This document shows, piece by piece, positions 19,405 through 27,647 of a stretch of 64,000 nt of DNA. The stretch's first letter is position 1. The number at the start of each line of letters is the position of its first letter. The notes beneath the pieces are model-generated. The model had not been told where the DNA came from. It searched no databases and was given only the letters and a program-made list of their open reading frames with translations. Made by a program: the position numbers and the translations under genes. Source of the DNA: Alcanivorax limicola (GTDB taxonomy: Bacteria; Pseudomonadota; Gammaproteobacteria; Pseudomonadales; Alcanivoracaceae); NCBI RefSeq assembly GCF_019931215.1, contig NZ_JAIOUB010000004.1, forward strand, positions 186,001-250,000, written 5' to 3'.

Positions 19405-19436
19405 TGAAAAAGAGACGGGCATCTCTGCCCGCCTCT
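19405..19436 (-). terminator. terminator for the lqsA-like gene
   Basis: Read on the minus strand, a hairpin with stem CGGGCA/TGCCCG, a mismatch and an outer AGAG/CTCT stem (19411-19436) is followed at once by a run of Ts. It sits in the 52-base gap between the converging response regulator and synthase genes. The plus strand has no T-run after the hairpin. Confidence 0.7.
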
Positions 19437-19451
19437 ACACCCTTCATCCTC

Positions 19452-20711
19452 TCAAGCCATAGAGAGCTCCCGTTTAGTCACATCCCGCGCAAGACGCTGG
19501 GTTGAGGGCCATTGGGCCATACCCACCTCCTCACGCACGACATCGCACACGCGCAACACATGATCCAACTGCGCCCGCGTGAGCCCGGCGTTAACACTGA
19601 AGCGCACCATCGAACGTCCTTTTGCTGTGGCCGGGGCACAGAACACCGAGCCAAATACACCCTGGCGTTCCAGTGATTCCCGCAACAATAACGTAGCATC
19701 CTCTGCGCCCGCCTCCAGCGAGATAATCTGTGAATCACTGGCGGTAACGTTATAGCCCAACGCAGACAAGCCGTCCCTCAGGTAATCTGCATTCGTATGC
19801 AACAGCTCACGACGCCATTCGTCACGCATGATGATATCCAGTGTCGTATCCAGCCCTGCGATTTCTGCCGGCAAAAGACAAGAGCTGAATATTGCTGGTA
19901 GCGATGTCATCCAGAAGTACTCGGAGAACTGGCGCGGACACAAAATCAGCCCGGCACGACCACAAAACGCCTTCGCCAGGCTGGCCGTCACAAAGTGTAC
20001 CCGGTGCAGCAAACCCAGCTCGCGCACCAGGCCCGCACCCGACGGACCATGCGTTCCCAGTGAATGTGATTCATCCACCAGCACCATACAGTCATGATGC
20101 TCCGCCAGCGCGACCACCTCCGGCAGATGGCAGAGGCTGCCGGTAGTGCTGTACACCGAGTCCACACACAACAACCCCGGTCCATAGCGCTCCATCTGTC
20201 GTTGCAGATGCTGCAGGTCATTGTGCCGAAACGGCCGCACACTGGCGCCACCGCTGCGCACGCCTTCCCACAACGATGCATGGGCGTTCATATCCATATA
20301 CACGGGCATACCCGTCTCGCTGATGCTCTGAATCAGTCCCACGTTTGCCGCATAACCGGATTGGCAGAGAATGCCGGCTTCATAGCCCACATACTCGGCC
20401 ATACGTTTTTCGAATCGCCGCTGGGGTGTATCCCCGCGCATCAGGGAACCGGACATCATGACACTTTCGGGGCCGGTTCTCAGGCACGTCACCTGCGCCT
20501 CAATGACATCCCGGTGACTGGCCAGAGACAGATAATCGTTACTGATCATCTGTATCGCATCCGCAGCAGGAATTTCACCACGCAACAAATGTTTTCCGCC
20601 CCACAGCTTTCCCCAGCGCTCATTGAAGAAATGATCCATTCTCTCCGTCAGGAAATCAGGAAATTTTTTTTGTGAATGACCCGACAGGAACATATCTGCC
20701 TTGATATTCAT
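19452..20711 (-). CDS. lqsA: CqsA/LqsA-like alpha-hydroxyketone autoinducer synthase
   Basis: A PLP enzyme of the alpha-oxoamine synthase family that condenses an acyl-CoA with an amino-acid-derived substrate to make CAI-1 or LAI-1 type signals. The 419-residue product shows VDESHSLGTHGPSGAG (213-228, Asp213 and His216 for PLP) and the Schiff-base Lys247 in TASLAKAFCG, with SGSLMRGDTPQRRFEKRMAEYVG (residues 87-109 region) typical of CqsA rather than of KBL or BioF. It converges on the kinase-regulator operon, so the locus contains synthase, sensor and regulator. The ATG at 20711 is preceded by a plausible GGAG. Acyl chain length cannot be read from sequence. Confidence 0.88.
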   Translation of the reverse strand: MNIKADMFLSGHSQKKFPDFLTERMDHFFNERWGKLWGGKHLLRGEIPAADAIQMISNDYLSLASHRDVIEAQVTCLRTGPESVMMSGSLMRGDTPQRRFEKRMAEYVGYEAGILCQSGYAANVGLIQSISETGMPVYMDMNAHASLWEGVRSGGASVRPFRHNDLQHLQRQMERYGPGLLCVDSVYSTTGSLCHLPEVVALAEHHDCMVLVDESHSLGTHGPSGAGLVRELGLLHRVHFVTASLAKAFCGRAGLILCPRQFSEYFWMTSLPAIFSSCLLPAEIAGLDTTLDIIMRDEWRRELLHTNADYLRDGLSALGYNVTASDSQIISLEAGAEDATLLLRESLERQGVFGSVFCAPATAKGRSMVRFSVNAGLTRAQLDHVLRVCDVVREEVGMAQWPSTQRLARDVTKRELSMA

Positions 20712-21160
20712 ATGTTTCTCCTTCGCTCATAAAATTGAATGAACGACCTCCCCCCCGAGAAAAGAGAGACAGTCGTCCCATTCAAGATAGAACAAAGGGA
20801 ATAAAGCTTTTACCGATACACGAACTAATACAAAAATAATCAGAAAAATTCATGTTAAATGATGGCAAAATGCCATCATTAAAATAAAATTATTCAACAC
20901 AGGCTTTCTTGATTTTATCGCAGCCTGACAGGCGCATCGCCTCTCCCCCGCACCGGAAGCAAACAGCACCTCGGCGATCCGGCTCCAGCCGCCATTGGGG
21001 CCGGCCAGCGGAACCGCTATCATTTCAGACGGGGAGTGGTAGTCTATTGATATTCAAGAGGTTCCCCCGCTGTATACTCCCGGCACCTCTCTCATCGGGG
21101 CAGGGCTTCCCGTGCGAGATCTGGAGCAGTTTGGGAGCGGGTTTGGGAGCAGAGGCTCGA
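20712..21160. other. AT-rich promoter region between lqsA and a diguanylate cyclase gene
   Basis: No gene is seen in these 449 bases. The part nearest lqsA (about 20740-20910) is strikingly AT-rich against a GC-rich genome and holds a perfect 10-bp-arm palindrome. The part nearest the cyclase is GC-rich again, with a possible -10 TATACT around 21073. Both genes must be transcribed outward from here. Confidence 0.5.
20858..20880. promoter_or_regulatory. palindrome upstream of lqsA, candidate operator
   Basis: AATGATGGCA and its exact reverse complement TGCCATCATT flank a three-base AAA spacer. It lies 146 bases upstream of the lqsA ATG inside the AT-rich block. No T-run follows on either strand, so a terminator is unlikely and a dimeric regulator site is more plausible. 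Confidence 0.45.
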
Positions 21161-22408
21161 ATGAACACTCAACACGGACCATCACCGGACAATCAGACAC
21201 TGCCCTCCGGGCGTGATCTGGCGCTGGCCTGGCACTTGCGCCTGCCGGATTCGCTCGAAACCGCGTTCAGTGAACAGTTCCGCGAGTCCTGCGCGCGCCT
21301 GATTCCGGGCGCCACCGCGATGATGATGGTGATCTACCTGGCGGCCTTCCTGGTGGAACATCTGGTCGACCCCGCCACGACCGCCCTCGCCTGGCGCCCC
21401 CGGCTGTTGGCCATGATGGCAACGGGGGGGATTTTCTTTCTCGCCCGCAAGCGGGAACCCGCCTACGCGCGCCTGCTGCAACCTGCCGTCGCAGCCATGG
21501 CCCTGACCCAGGCCGCCACGTCCATTTATCTGGGTATTATCATCGATCACCCTTTGTCGAGCGTCTACTTCTACATCTGCTTTCTCGGCATATTGATGCT
21601 GGGCAGCCTGTTTCGCATACAGCTTTACTGGGCCCTGCCTACAAGTCTGTGCATTCTCGGCGCCCTGGCTGTCGCCCTGTTCGGGCTCAGCGATTTCAGT
21701 TTCGCCGAGGCACTGGTGATCTGGTCCTTCACGCTCAGCGGCACCGTCATGAGCCTGTTCGGGCAGTATTTCTTTGAACGCCTCGAGCGCCGGCTGTTTC
21801 TTTCTGATCGGGTACTCAATCTGCACCGCAGCGAGTTGCGGGCCGCAAACCTTTCCCTGGAAAGCCAGGCCACCGAGGACGGGCTGACCGGCACCGTCAA
21901 CCGGCGCGGCCTGGACCAGCGCCTGGACAGCCTGCTGCACAAGATGCAGCATCAGGCGCGCGGCGCCCCGGACAGCATCGCGGTGCTGCTGTTCGACATC
22001 GACTATTTCAAGCCTTTCAATGACACCTATGGCCACCAGGCCGGCGACGAGTGCCTCAAGCAGATCGCCGATGTCCCCAAGACCATGGTCCAGCGTGCTA
22101 CCGACTTTGTCGCTCGCTATGGCGGCGAGGAATTTGTCGTGGTGCTGGGTGGCACCCGGATGCGCGACGCCCTGGTCTTTGCCGAGCGCATGCGCGCCCG
22201 GGTGGAGCGGCTGGGTATTCCGCACAGCGGCTCCCGCATCGGTGTCGTCACGATCAGCGTTGGCGTGGCCTGCACGTCTGCCGGGGCAACCAGCAGCGAG
22301 CAACTGATCAAGCTGGCCGATCAGGCCCTGTATGAAGCAAAAGGTGCGGCACGTAATTGCGTCAGCTGTGTCGAAGACGATGGCAGCATTCGCATCATGA
22401 CGTCATGA
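21161..22408 (+). CDS. membrane diguanylate cyclase
   Basis: The 415-residue product has an N-terminal block of about six membrane spans (residues 45-215, MASE-like), a short coiled linker and a GGDEF domain (about 235-405) with the intact active site RYGGEEF and metal motif FDIDYFKPFNDTYGH. It should make cyclic di-GMP. An RxxD inhibitory site is not obvious in the expected place. ATG 21161 has AGAGG upstream; the frame stays open further up without similarity. It is divergent from lqsA, across a shared regulatory region, so a link between the hydroxyketone signal and cyclic di-GMP is possible. Confidence 0.9.
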   Translation: MNTQHGPSPDNQTLPSGRDLALAWHLRLPDSLETAFSEQFRESCARLIPGATAMMMVIYLAAFLVEHLVDPATTALAWRPRLLAMMATGGIFFLARKREPAYARLLQPAVAAMALTQAATSIYLGIIIDHPLSSVYFYICFLGILMLGSLFRIQLYWALPTSLCILGALAVALFGLSDFSFAEALVIWSFTLSGTVMSLFGQYFFERLERRLFLSDRVLNLHRSELRAANLSLESQATEDGLTGTVNRRGLDQRLDSLLHKMQHQARGAPDSIAVLLFDIDYFKPFNDTYGHQAGDECLKQIADVPKTMVQRATDFVARYGGEEFVVVLGGTRMRDALVFAERMRARVERLGIPHSGSRIGVVTISVGVACTSAGATSSEQLIKLADQALYEAKGAARNCVSCVEDDGSIRIMTS

Positions 22409-22454
22409 TGCGAACATGACGCCTGCGCCCCACACACCCGTTTTACGAAGAGAT

Positions 22455-23303
22455 ATGCCTGTGACTGCCCGATTCCCTTCTTTCCTGATTGCGCTTCTGA
22501 CCGCCCTGTCGGTCACACTCCTGCTGCCCGTCAGCGCCGCCGCTGGCGAACTGCTGCTGTCACTGCGTGGTGATCCGGCGCCGGGCGCACTGCTGGTTGG
22601 CCAGACCCGTCCGGGCGCCACGGTGATGCTGGACAAACAGCAACTCAGGCTCACGGACGACGGCCATTTCACGTTCGGCTTCGGCCGCGACGATACGGGC
22701 CCGGCACGCCTGCATATCAGCGCAGAACAGGAGAGTGAAACCTACGAAATCACCCTGGCGCACCGGGAATGGGACATCCAGCGTGTTGATGGCCTGCCCC
22801 AACGTACCGTAACGCCCTCGGCAGACGCTCTGGCCCGCATCAATGCGGAGGCGGCTCAGGTCAGGCGCGCGCGCGAAACCGACAGTGCACTGCAAGGCTT
22901 CGCCGAACCCTTCATCTGGCCGGTGACCGGACGCATCAGCGGCGTCTACGGTAGCCAGCGGATTCTCAATGGTGAGCCTCGCCGCCCCCATTACGGCGTC
23001 GATATTGCCGCCCCGACCGGCACGGATATCGTGGCACCGGCCAGCGGCGTCATCACGCTGGCGCACGACGACATGTTCTATTCCGGCGGCACGCTGCTGA
23101 TCGACCATGGGCTCGGCGTGTCGTCCACCTACCTGCACCTCAGCGAGATACTGGTCAGCGAGGGCGATGCAGTCAGCCAGGGTGACGTGATTGCCCGGGT
23201 GGGCGCCACCGGTCGCGCGACAGGTCCACACCTGTGCTGGCGCGTAAACTGGTACCAGGAACGTCTGGACCCGGCCACGCTGGTTGGCGAAATGCCCCGC
23301 TGA
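22455..23303 (+). CDS. M23/LytM-family peptidase-like protein
   Basis: The 282-residue exported protein has a signal peptide (residues 1-32, ending VSAAAGE), an Ig-like strand region, and a C-terminal LytM domain (about 170-280). Metal motif HYGVD (His-x3-Asp) and STYLHLSE are present. The usual HxH at the end (GPHLHF in most members) reads GPHLCWR, so the third zinc ligand is Cys instead of His. It may still cleave peptidoglycan cross-links, or may be a regulator of amidases like EnvC/NlpD, which have lost ligands. The chosen ATG has GAAGAG upstream. Confidence 0.85.
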   Translation: MPVTARFPSFLIALLTALSVTLLLPVSAAAGELLLSLRGDPAPGALLVGQTRPGATVMLDKQQLRLTDDGHFTFGFGRDDTGPARLHISAEQESETYEITLAHREWDIQRVDGLPQRTVTPSADALARINAEAAQVRRARETDSALQGFAEPFIWPVTGRISGVYGSQRILNGEPRRPHYGVDIAAPTGTDIVAPASGVITLAHDDMFYSGGTLLIDHGLGVSSTYLHLSEILVSEGDAVSQGDVIARVGATGRATGPHLCWRVNWYQERLDPATLVGEMPR

Positions 23304-23320
23304 AACACGCCTTCACCGGC

Positions 23321-23350
23321 GAAGCAGGGTCATTCGTGCTACCCTGCTTC
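23321..23350 (+). terminator. hairpin after the M23 gene, possible terminator
   Basis: GAAGCAGGGT and ACCCTGCTTC form a perfect 10-bp stem with a 10-base loop 17 bases after the stop codon. The downstream sequence CCCCTTG lacks a proper T-run, so termination may be weak or the hairpin may protect the mRNA 3' end. Confidence 0.45.
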
Positions 23351-23382
23351 CCCTTGTAGCGTCATAGCCCTGCCTGCCTGCG

Positions 23383-24003
23383 ATGAATTTTTTTGATCCT
23401 GCCAATATCGCCGTTTTCATCACTGCCAACGCGGGCTATGTCGCGCTCATCCTGTTCCTGTTGCTGTTTTTCGAGGCACTCATGGGGATCGGCTATTTCC
23501 TGCCCGCCGCGACAGTGCTGTTGTCCGCAGGCGCGCTGGTGGGGTCTGGCGTTGCTGCCCCGGTACCCGCTTTTGCGGGCGCCATCGCCGGGGCCATTCT
23601 CGGCGGCGAGGCCAACTACCGACTCGGCAGGCATCTCAGCGACCGCCTCCCCGATACCTGGCCGTTCAGCCGATATCCGGTTCTGCTGACGCGCAGCCGC
23701 GCCTTCATTCTGCGCCACGGTGGCAAGAGCATTCTGCTGGGGCGGTTCAGCAAGCCCCTGAGACCCACAGTACCTGCCGTGGCCGGCATGCTGGCCATGC
23801 CGTTACCGCGTTTCCGTGCCTTCAATGCAGCGGCTGGCGTGCTCTGGACACTGATGTGGCTCGGCGGCGGCGCGCTGATGACCCTCACCTCCGGCTTCGA
23901 TGCCGAACAGGCGGTCAAGATATCCGGCGGCTTGCTGCTGGTATCGCTGATCGTGGCGGTCGGCGCCATCAGCATGGATCGCTGGCGCCGCAATCAGTTG
24001 TGA
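23383..24003 (+). CDS. DedA-family membrane protein
   Basis: The 206-residue product has about five membrane segments and the DedA/SNARE-associated signature: an FLLPAATVLLSAG-like loop with a preceding Glu (FFEALMGIGYFLP), GGEANYRLGRHLSD, and the conserved Arg/Pro segment GRFSKPLRPTVPAVAGM. The family works in lipid carrier recycling and membrane homeostasis. Its 3' end overlaps the converging zinc permease gene by 10 bases. It stands alone in direction and looks unrelated to the zinc operon. Confidence 0.88.
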   Translation: MNFFDPANIAVFITANAGYVALILFLLLFFEALMGIGYFLPAATVLLSAGALVGSGVAAPVPAFAGAIAGAILGGEANYRLGRHLSDRLPDTWPFSRYPVLLTRSRAFILRHGGKSILLGRFSKPLRPTVPAVAGMLAMPLPRFRAFNAAAGVLWTLMWLGGGALMTLTSGFDAEQAVKISGGLLLVSLIVAVGAISMDRWRRNQL

Positions 24004-24797
24004 CTCGCCTCAGCAGCCTGCCCTGAAGCCCGCAGGCGCAGCAGCACCGACAAACACAGCACGGCCGTCAGCACCGGGCCGAAGGGCATATCCAGCAATA
24101 ACGCCGCCACAAAGGCCAGCAGATACCCCACCCCGCCCAGCAATGCCGCGAACAGCCACGCCTGGCGCCAGCTTGCCGCCACCCCGAAAGCCACCCAGGC
24201 TGGCAGGAACAGCAACGCAAAGGTCGCCATCACGCCCATCACCATGGCGGCAAGCGCCACGCTCAATGCCAACAGCACATTGAACAGCAGGACGACCCGT
24301 CTGACCGGATAGCCGTTGGCCTGATCCTGCCAGGGCAGCAAGGACAAGCGCAGTAATCGGCGCATCAACCAGAGCAGGCACGGCAGCGCCACCAGCATCA
24401 GCACCAGCGCCGAGAGCAAATACGGCCAGCGCGTAAAATAGAGCTGCCCATCCACCAGCATCTGCCCCAGAGAACTGGCATGGCGAGATACGGCGGCGGC
24501 CAGCACCATCACCGACCAGCCCCCCAGAATCATCAAGGCGTACAGATCGTTACCGCTGCGCTGCCACAGCGCCCGCGCCATGACACCGGCGATGGCGCAG
24601 AGCACTGCCGCAGGCAGTACCGGCAGCAGCAACAAGCTACCCAGCGCACCGCCAGCACCTGCCAGATGTGCGAAGCCCAGCGCCGCCAGCCACTCGTTGC
24701 GTAGCCGCGCCAACACACCCACCACGGGCAACAACAGCGCCAGCAGTAATCCGGTGACAAACGGCACGCGAAACATCGGCTCGAAAAGCAGATCCAT
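23994..24797 (-). CDS. znuB: zinc ABC transporter permease, ZnuB-like
   Basis: The 267-residue product is an ABC-3 family permease with about eight hydrophobic spans (LLLALLLPVVGVLA, VVLLFNVLLALSVALAAMVMGVMATFALLFLPA and others). It lets zinc or manganese cross the inner membrane. Its ATG overlaps the stop of the ATPase gene by one base (TGATG), so the two are coupled. Order on the minus strand is barrel, binding protein, ATPase, permease, downstream of a Zur box. It is somewhat diverged from E. coli ZnuB. Confidence 0.88.
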   Translation of the reverse strand: MDLLFEPMFRVPFVTGLLLALLLPVVGVLARLRNEWLAALGFAHLAGAGGALGSLLLLPVLPAAVLCAIAGVMARALWQRSGNDLYALMILGGWSVMVLAAAVSRHASSLGQMLVDGQLYFTRWPYLLSALVLMLVALPCLLWLMRRLLRLSLLPWQDQANGYPVRRVVLLFNVLLALSVALAAMVMGVMATFALLFLPAWVAFGVAASWRQAWLFAALLGGVGYLLAFVAALLLDMPFGPVLTAVLCLSVLLRLRASGQAAEASHN

Positions 24798-25363
24798 CAG
24801 CCCACCTCGACCTTGCGCGCTGCCACGCCCGCGACAAATTCGGTTTCATGACAGACCAGCAGCACGCCGCGATCCGGCGCCAGCCCGAGCAACGCATCGC
24901 GCAGCAACGCCTCGCCTTCCGGGTCCAGATTGTTGGTCGGCTCATCCAGCATCACCAGCCGTGCGGGTTGTGCCAGCACCGCCCAGACGCGCAGCAACTG
25001 CCACTGCCCGCCGCTGAGATGATCCAGCCGCAAGGGCAACAGATCATGCAGCCGCTCCGGCAACGCCGCCATGTCAGCATCCGCGGCGCGCAGGAACTCG
25101 GCGCCGGTCACGGGCAGCTCCGCCGGCAGCGGGCTGTGCTGACACTGATAGCCGATACTGACGCCGGGGCAGCGCCACTGGCTGCCCGCGAACACACGCG
25201 CCTGACCGGTCAGTGCGCGCAACAGCGTGCTTTTACCGGCGCCATTGGCGCCCTGGAGCACCACCACTTCGCCCGGGTTCACCGCAAACGACAAAGGCCC
25301 CACGAGGGGCCTTTGGTATCCCGCTTCAATGTCTTGCAATCGGAGCAGGGCCTGATCTGTCAT
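24797..25363 (-). CDS. znuC: zinc ABC transporter ATPase, ZnuC-like (short)
   Basis: The 188-residue ATPase has Walker A GANGAGKST, signature LSGGQ, Walker B LVMLDEPTNNLDPEG and the switch His in LLVCHE. It is shorter than typical ZnuC (about 250 residues), with the C-terminal regulatory extension missing, but all catalytic motifs are intact. It energises the adjacent permease. It is separated from the binding-protein gene by 24 bases. Confidence 0.9.
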   Translation of the reverse strand: MTDQALLRLQDIEAGYQRPLVGPLSFAVNPGEVVVLQGANGAGKSTLLRALTGQARVFAGSQWRCPGVSIGYQCQHSPLPAELPVTGAEFLRAADADMAALPERLHDLLPLRLDHLSGGQWQLLRVWAVLAQPARLVMLDEPTNNLDPEGEALLRDALLGLAPDRGVLLVCHETEFVAGVAARKVEVG

Positions 25364-25387
25364 AAATGTCCTGTATAAGACCTGTTT

Positions 25388-26275
25388 TCAGGGCGCCCCG
25401 GACGAAGCCAGCGCATCAACCCACTGCTGCAGCAGTGCAACATAGTCGTCCACATCGCCCCCCACCGGCACATTGGTCGGCAGCACATGAACCGGCCAGC
25501 CCAGCTCTCGCCGGATGAATTCCGGCCCTCTGCTGCCGTGCCAGGGATTGGCGATCATCACACCCTGTTGCCCGCGCAACTCGCTCACCAGCGCGTTGAG
25601 ATGTCGCCCCGTAGGCGGCACGCCAGGCACTGGCTCCAGATATCCCAACACCGGCACATCCAGCAATCGCAGCAGGTACCCGGCATCGTGGTGAAATAAT
25701 ACCACGCCCGGCGCACCAACCGCCTGCGTGCGCCAGTCCGCAGCGTGACGCACCATGGTCTCCCGGAACGCAGCCGCGTTTGCCTTGAACACGGCCGCGT
25801 GCTCCGGCGCCAATGCCGCCATGCGGGCCGCCAGCGCCTCGGCGATGTCGCCCATGCGCAACGGGTCAAGGTAAACATGCGGATTGCCCATGGGATGCAC
25901 ATCGCCCATGGAACGATCCGCATCCGGTTTCTGATCCATCAACGGCACCTGGGCCGCCGCTTCAAAGTAACCCTGCCGCCCCGGATTGATCCCGGAGTTG
26001 CCCGCACTCTGAATGGCCGGCGGCAGCCAACCCACTTCCAGCTCGGCCCCCACCGACACGACGATGTCCGCGCGGCGCAGGGCAACCATCATGTTGGGGC
26101 GCACATCCAGATGGTGAATATCGCGATCTGGCGGTGCCATGACCGTCACGGATACATGCTCCCCGCCGACCGCCTCACTCAGCATCGCCATGTTCGTACT
26201 CGTGGCCGCGATGTTCAGCGCACTGGCCAGGGGCGCCAGCAACAGCAGCACCAGGAGCAAGACAACACGTGGCAT
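25388..26275 (-). CDS. znuA: zinc-binding periplasmic protein, ZnuA-like
   Basis: The 295-residue solute-binding protein has a signal peptide (LLLVLLLLAPLASA) and the cluster A-I metal-binding fold: His in DIHHLDVRP, His in GNPHVYLDP and His in LFHHDAGYL match the three usual ligands. The long His/Asp-rich loop of E. coli ZnuA is nearly absent; only a short DVHPMGNPH segment stands there. ATG 26275 has CGGAG upstream. It delivers zinc to the permease encoded downstream. Manganese cannot be excluded, but Zur context favours zinc. Confidence 0.9.
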   Translation of the reverse strand: MPRVVLLLVLLLLAPLASALNIAATSTNMAMLSEAVGGEHVSVTVMAPPDRDIHHLDVRPNMMVALRRADIVVSVGAELEVGWLPPAIQSAGNSGINPGRQGYFEAAAQVPLMDQKPDADRSMGDVHPMGNPHVYLDPLRMGDIAEALAARMAALAPEHAAVFKANAAAFRETMVRHAADWRTQAVGAPGVVLFHHDAGYLLRLLDVPVLGYLEPVPGVPPTGRHLNALVSELRGQQGVMIANPWHGSRGPEFIRRELGWPVHVLPTNVPVGGDVDDYVALLQQWVDALASSGAP

Positions 26276-26319
26276 GATCAATCTCCGAAAAAACGAGGTG
26301 GCGCAGAGCGAGAGAGAAA

Positions 26320-26343
26320 GGGTGCCCGCGGACGCGAGCACCC
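26320..26343. other. intercistronic hairpin between the barrel and znuA genes
   Basis: GGGTGC and GCACCC frame an inner CGCG stem with a single mismatch, in the 76-base gap before znuA. On the minus strand it is followed by TTTCTCTC, which is not a clean T-run. It may be a partial terminator or a stability element that changes the ratio of the barrel to the transporter. Confidence 0.45.
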
Positions 26344-26351
26344 GAACCACA

Positions 26352-27647
26352 TCAGAACTGATGGGCACCGTGAGCACCCAGGCTCACATTGTACTGCAGC
26401 ATGAATTCCCAGGCGTCATGGGCATGATCGCCATCATCATGGGCGAAATCATTGTAGTTGACCTGAGCACGCAACCGCGAGAACTCGGTGGGCGCGAAGG
26501 AAACCTGGGCCGCATAACGGTACGAGGTGTCAAAACTCTCGAAGTTGTTGCGCGCACCGTTTGCCTCCAGGCTCTTGTTCTTCAGGCCAACCGCCTCGGC
26601 ACGCAGACCGGCATTCCAGCGCGGCGCGACACCATAGACTGCCTGCACGTAGAGGCCGTCCTGCCGTGAGCGCGAAAAGAATTCATCCAGCAACACGCCA
26701 CCGCCGTCGATGTTTGCGTAATCGGCTTCGACCTCGCGGAAATAGTACTCGCCCTGAATGACCCAGTTGCCATGGCCCTGCTGGCCGCCTGCATCATACT
26801 TGTAGACCGCATCAACGCCGGCAAACCAGGCGTTACCGTCCACGTTCTCGACCCGGCCGGAGCTGTGCTCTTCCTGGCGCTGGAATGCATCGGCATAACC
26901 GCCAGAGATGCCGAACTGGGTCGCATGATTGAACCCGGTATCGGGAGAGACCTTGGCGAAGGCAGTCACCAGGCGCGGTCCGGACTTCTCTTCAAAATCA
27001 TCCTCGCCGATATAGCTGGCAAACCCTTCCTGGCCTTGCAGCACCTCGACGCCCAGACGGCTGTAGAACGGTGTTGGTGCAAGCCAGGCCAATTGCAGGC
27101 CGTTATCCTGCAGGCCGTGCTCACCAAACAGCAGTTCACTGACCAGCGGACGATCGACAAACAGCCAATCATGGGGATGTTGGCGGTTGATATAGCCGAT
27201 ATCCGACAGGAAACGCCCCGCCTTGACCTGCAGGCCCGCCGGCAATGTGCGGGTCAGCAGGTAAGCCTCTTCCACCTCGATACCACTATCGCCCTCCAGC
27301 GCCAGCGTCACGACACCATCGAGATAGTTGTCGATCGACGCGCTGAGCGTGATTTCCGTTTCACGCAGATTGAAGCCCTCGGAAAGCCCATCATCACCGT
27401 GATCATGGCCGTGGTCATGACCCCCCTCGAATCCGGCAGGCGCCTCGACGTCCCGGGAGCGGTTGTAGTAAACGCCATCCAGAATCACGGATATCTGTGG
27501 ATTGAACTGCGTGCCCGCGCTGACGGCACGGGCACGGTCTATGCCGGTGGCCCCCAGGTCCTGACGTGTTTCTTCGGCCAGCGCCGGGGCAACGGCGGTG
27601 CCCAGTGCTGCGGCAATGGCAACAGCCAGTAGATTGTGTGTGCTCAC
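26352..27647 (-). CDS. His-rich outer-membrane beta-barrel, likely zinc-starvation porin
   Basis: The 431-residue product has a signal peptide (VAIAAALGTAVAPALA) and a porin-like barrel made of alternating strands, ending in an aromatic residue (AHQF). A His/Asp cluster (EGGHDHGHDHGDD, about residues 73-86) and a second one near the C-terminus (HDDGDHAHDAW) would bind zinc at loops. It is not a TonB receptor; no plug or TonB box is seen. It is first in the operon with znuA-znuC-znuB and lies 186 bases from the Zur box. The likely job is letting zinc through the outer membrane when it is scarce; that is inferred from context and His content. Confidence 0.8.
   Translation of the reverse strand: MSTHNLLAVAIAAALGTAVAPALAEETRQDLGATGIDRARAVSAGTQFNPQISVILDGVYYNRSRDVEAPAGFEGGHDHGHDHGDDGLSEGFNLRETEITLSASIDNYLDGVVTLALEGDSGIEVEEAYLLTRTLPAGLQVKAGRFLSDIGYINRQHPHDWLFVDRPLVSELLFGEHGLQDNGLQLAWLAPTPFYSRLGVEVLQGQEGFASYIGEDDFEEKSGPRLVTAFAKVSPDTGFNHATQFGISGGYADAFQRQEEHSSGRVENVDGNAWFAGVDAVYKYDAGGQQGHGNWVIQGEYYFREVEADYANIDGGGVLLDEFFSRSRQDGLYVQAVYGVAPRWNAGLRAEAVGLKNKSLEANGARNNFESFDTSYRYAAQVSFAPTEFSRLRAQVNYNDFAHDDGDHAHDAWEFMLQYNVSLGAHGAHQF

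Noticed and set aside
20858-20880. Terminator reading of the palindrome before lqsA
   Set aside because: Neither strand has a T-run after the stem and it lies upstream of both neighbouring genes, so an operator is the better reading.
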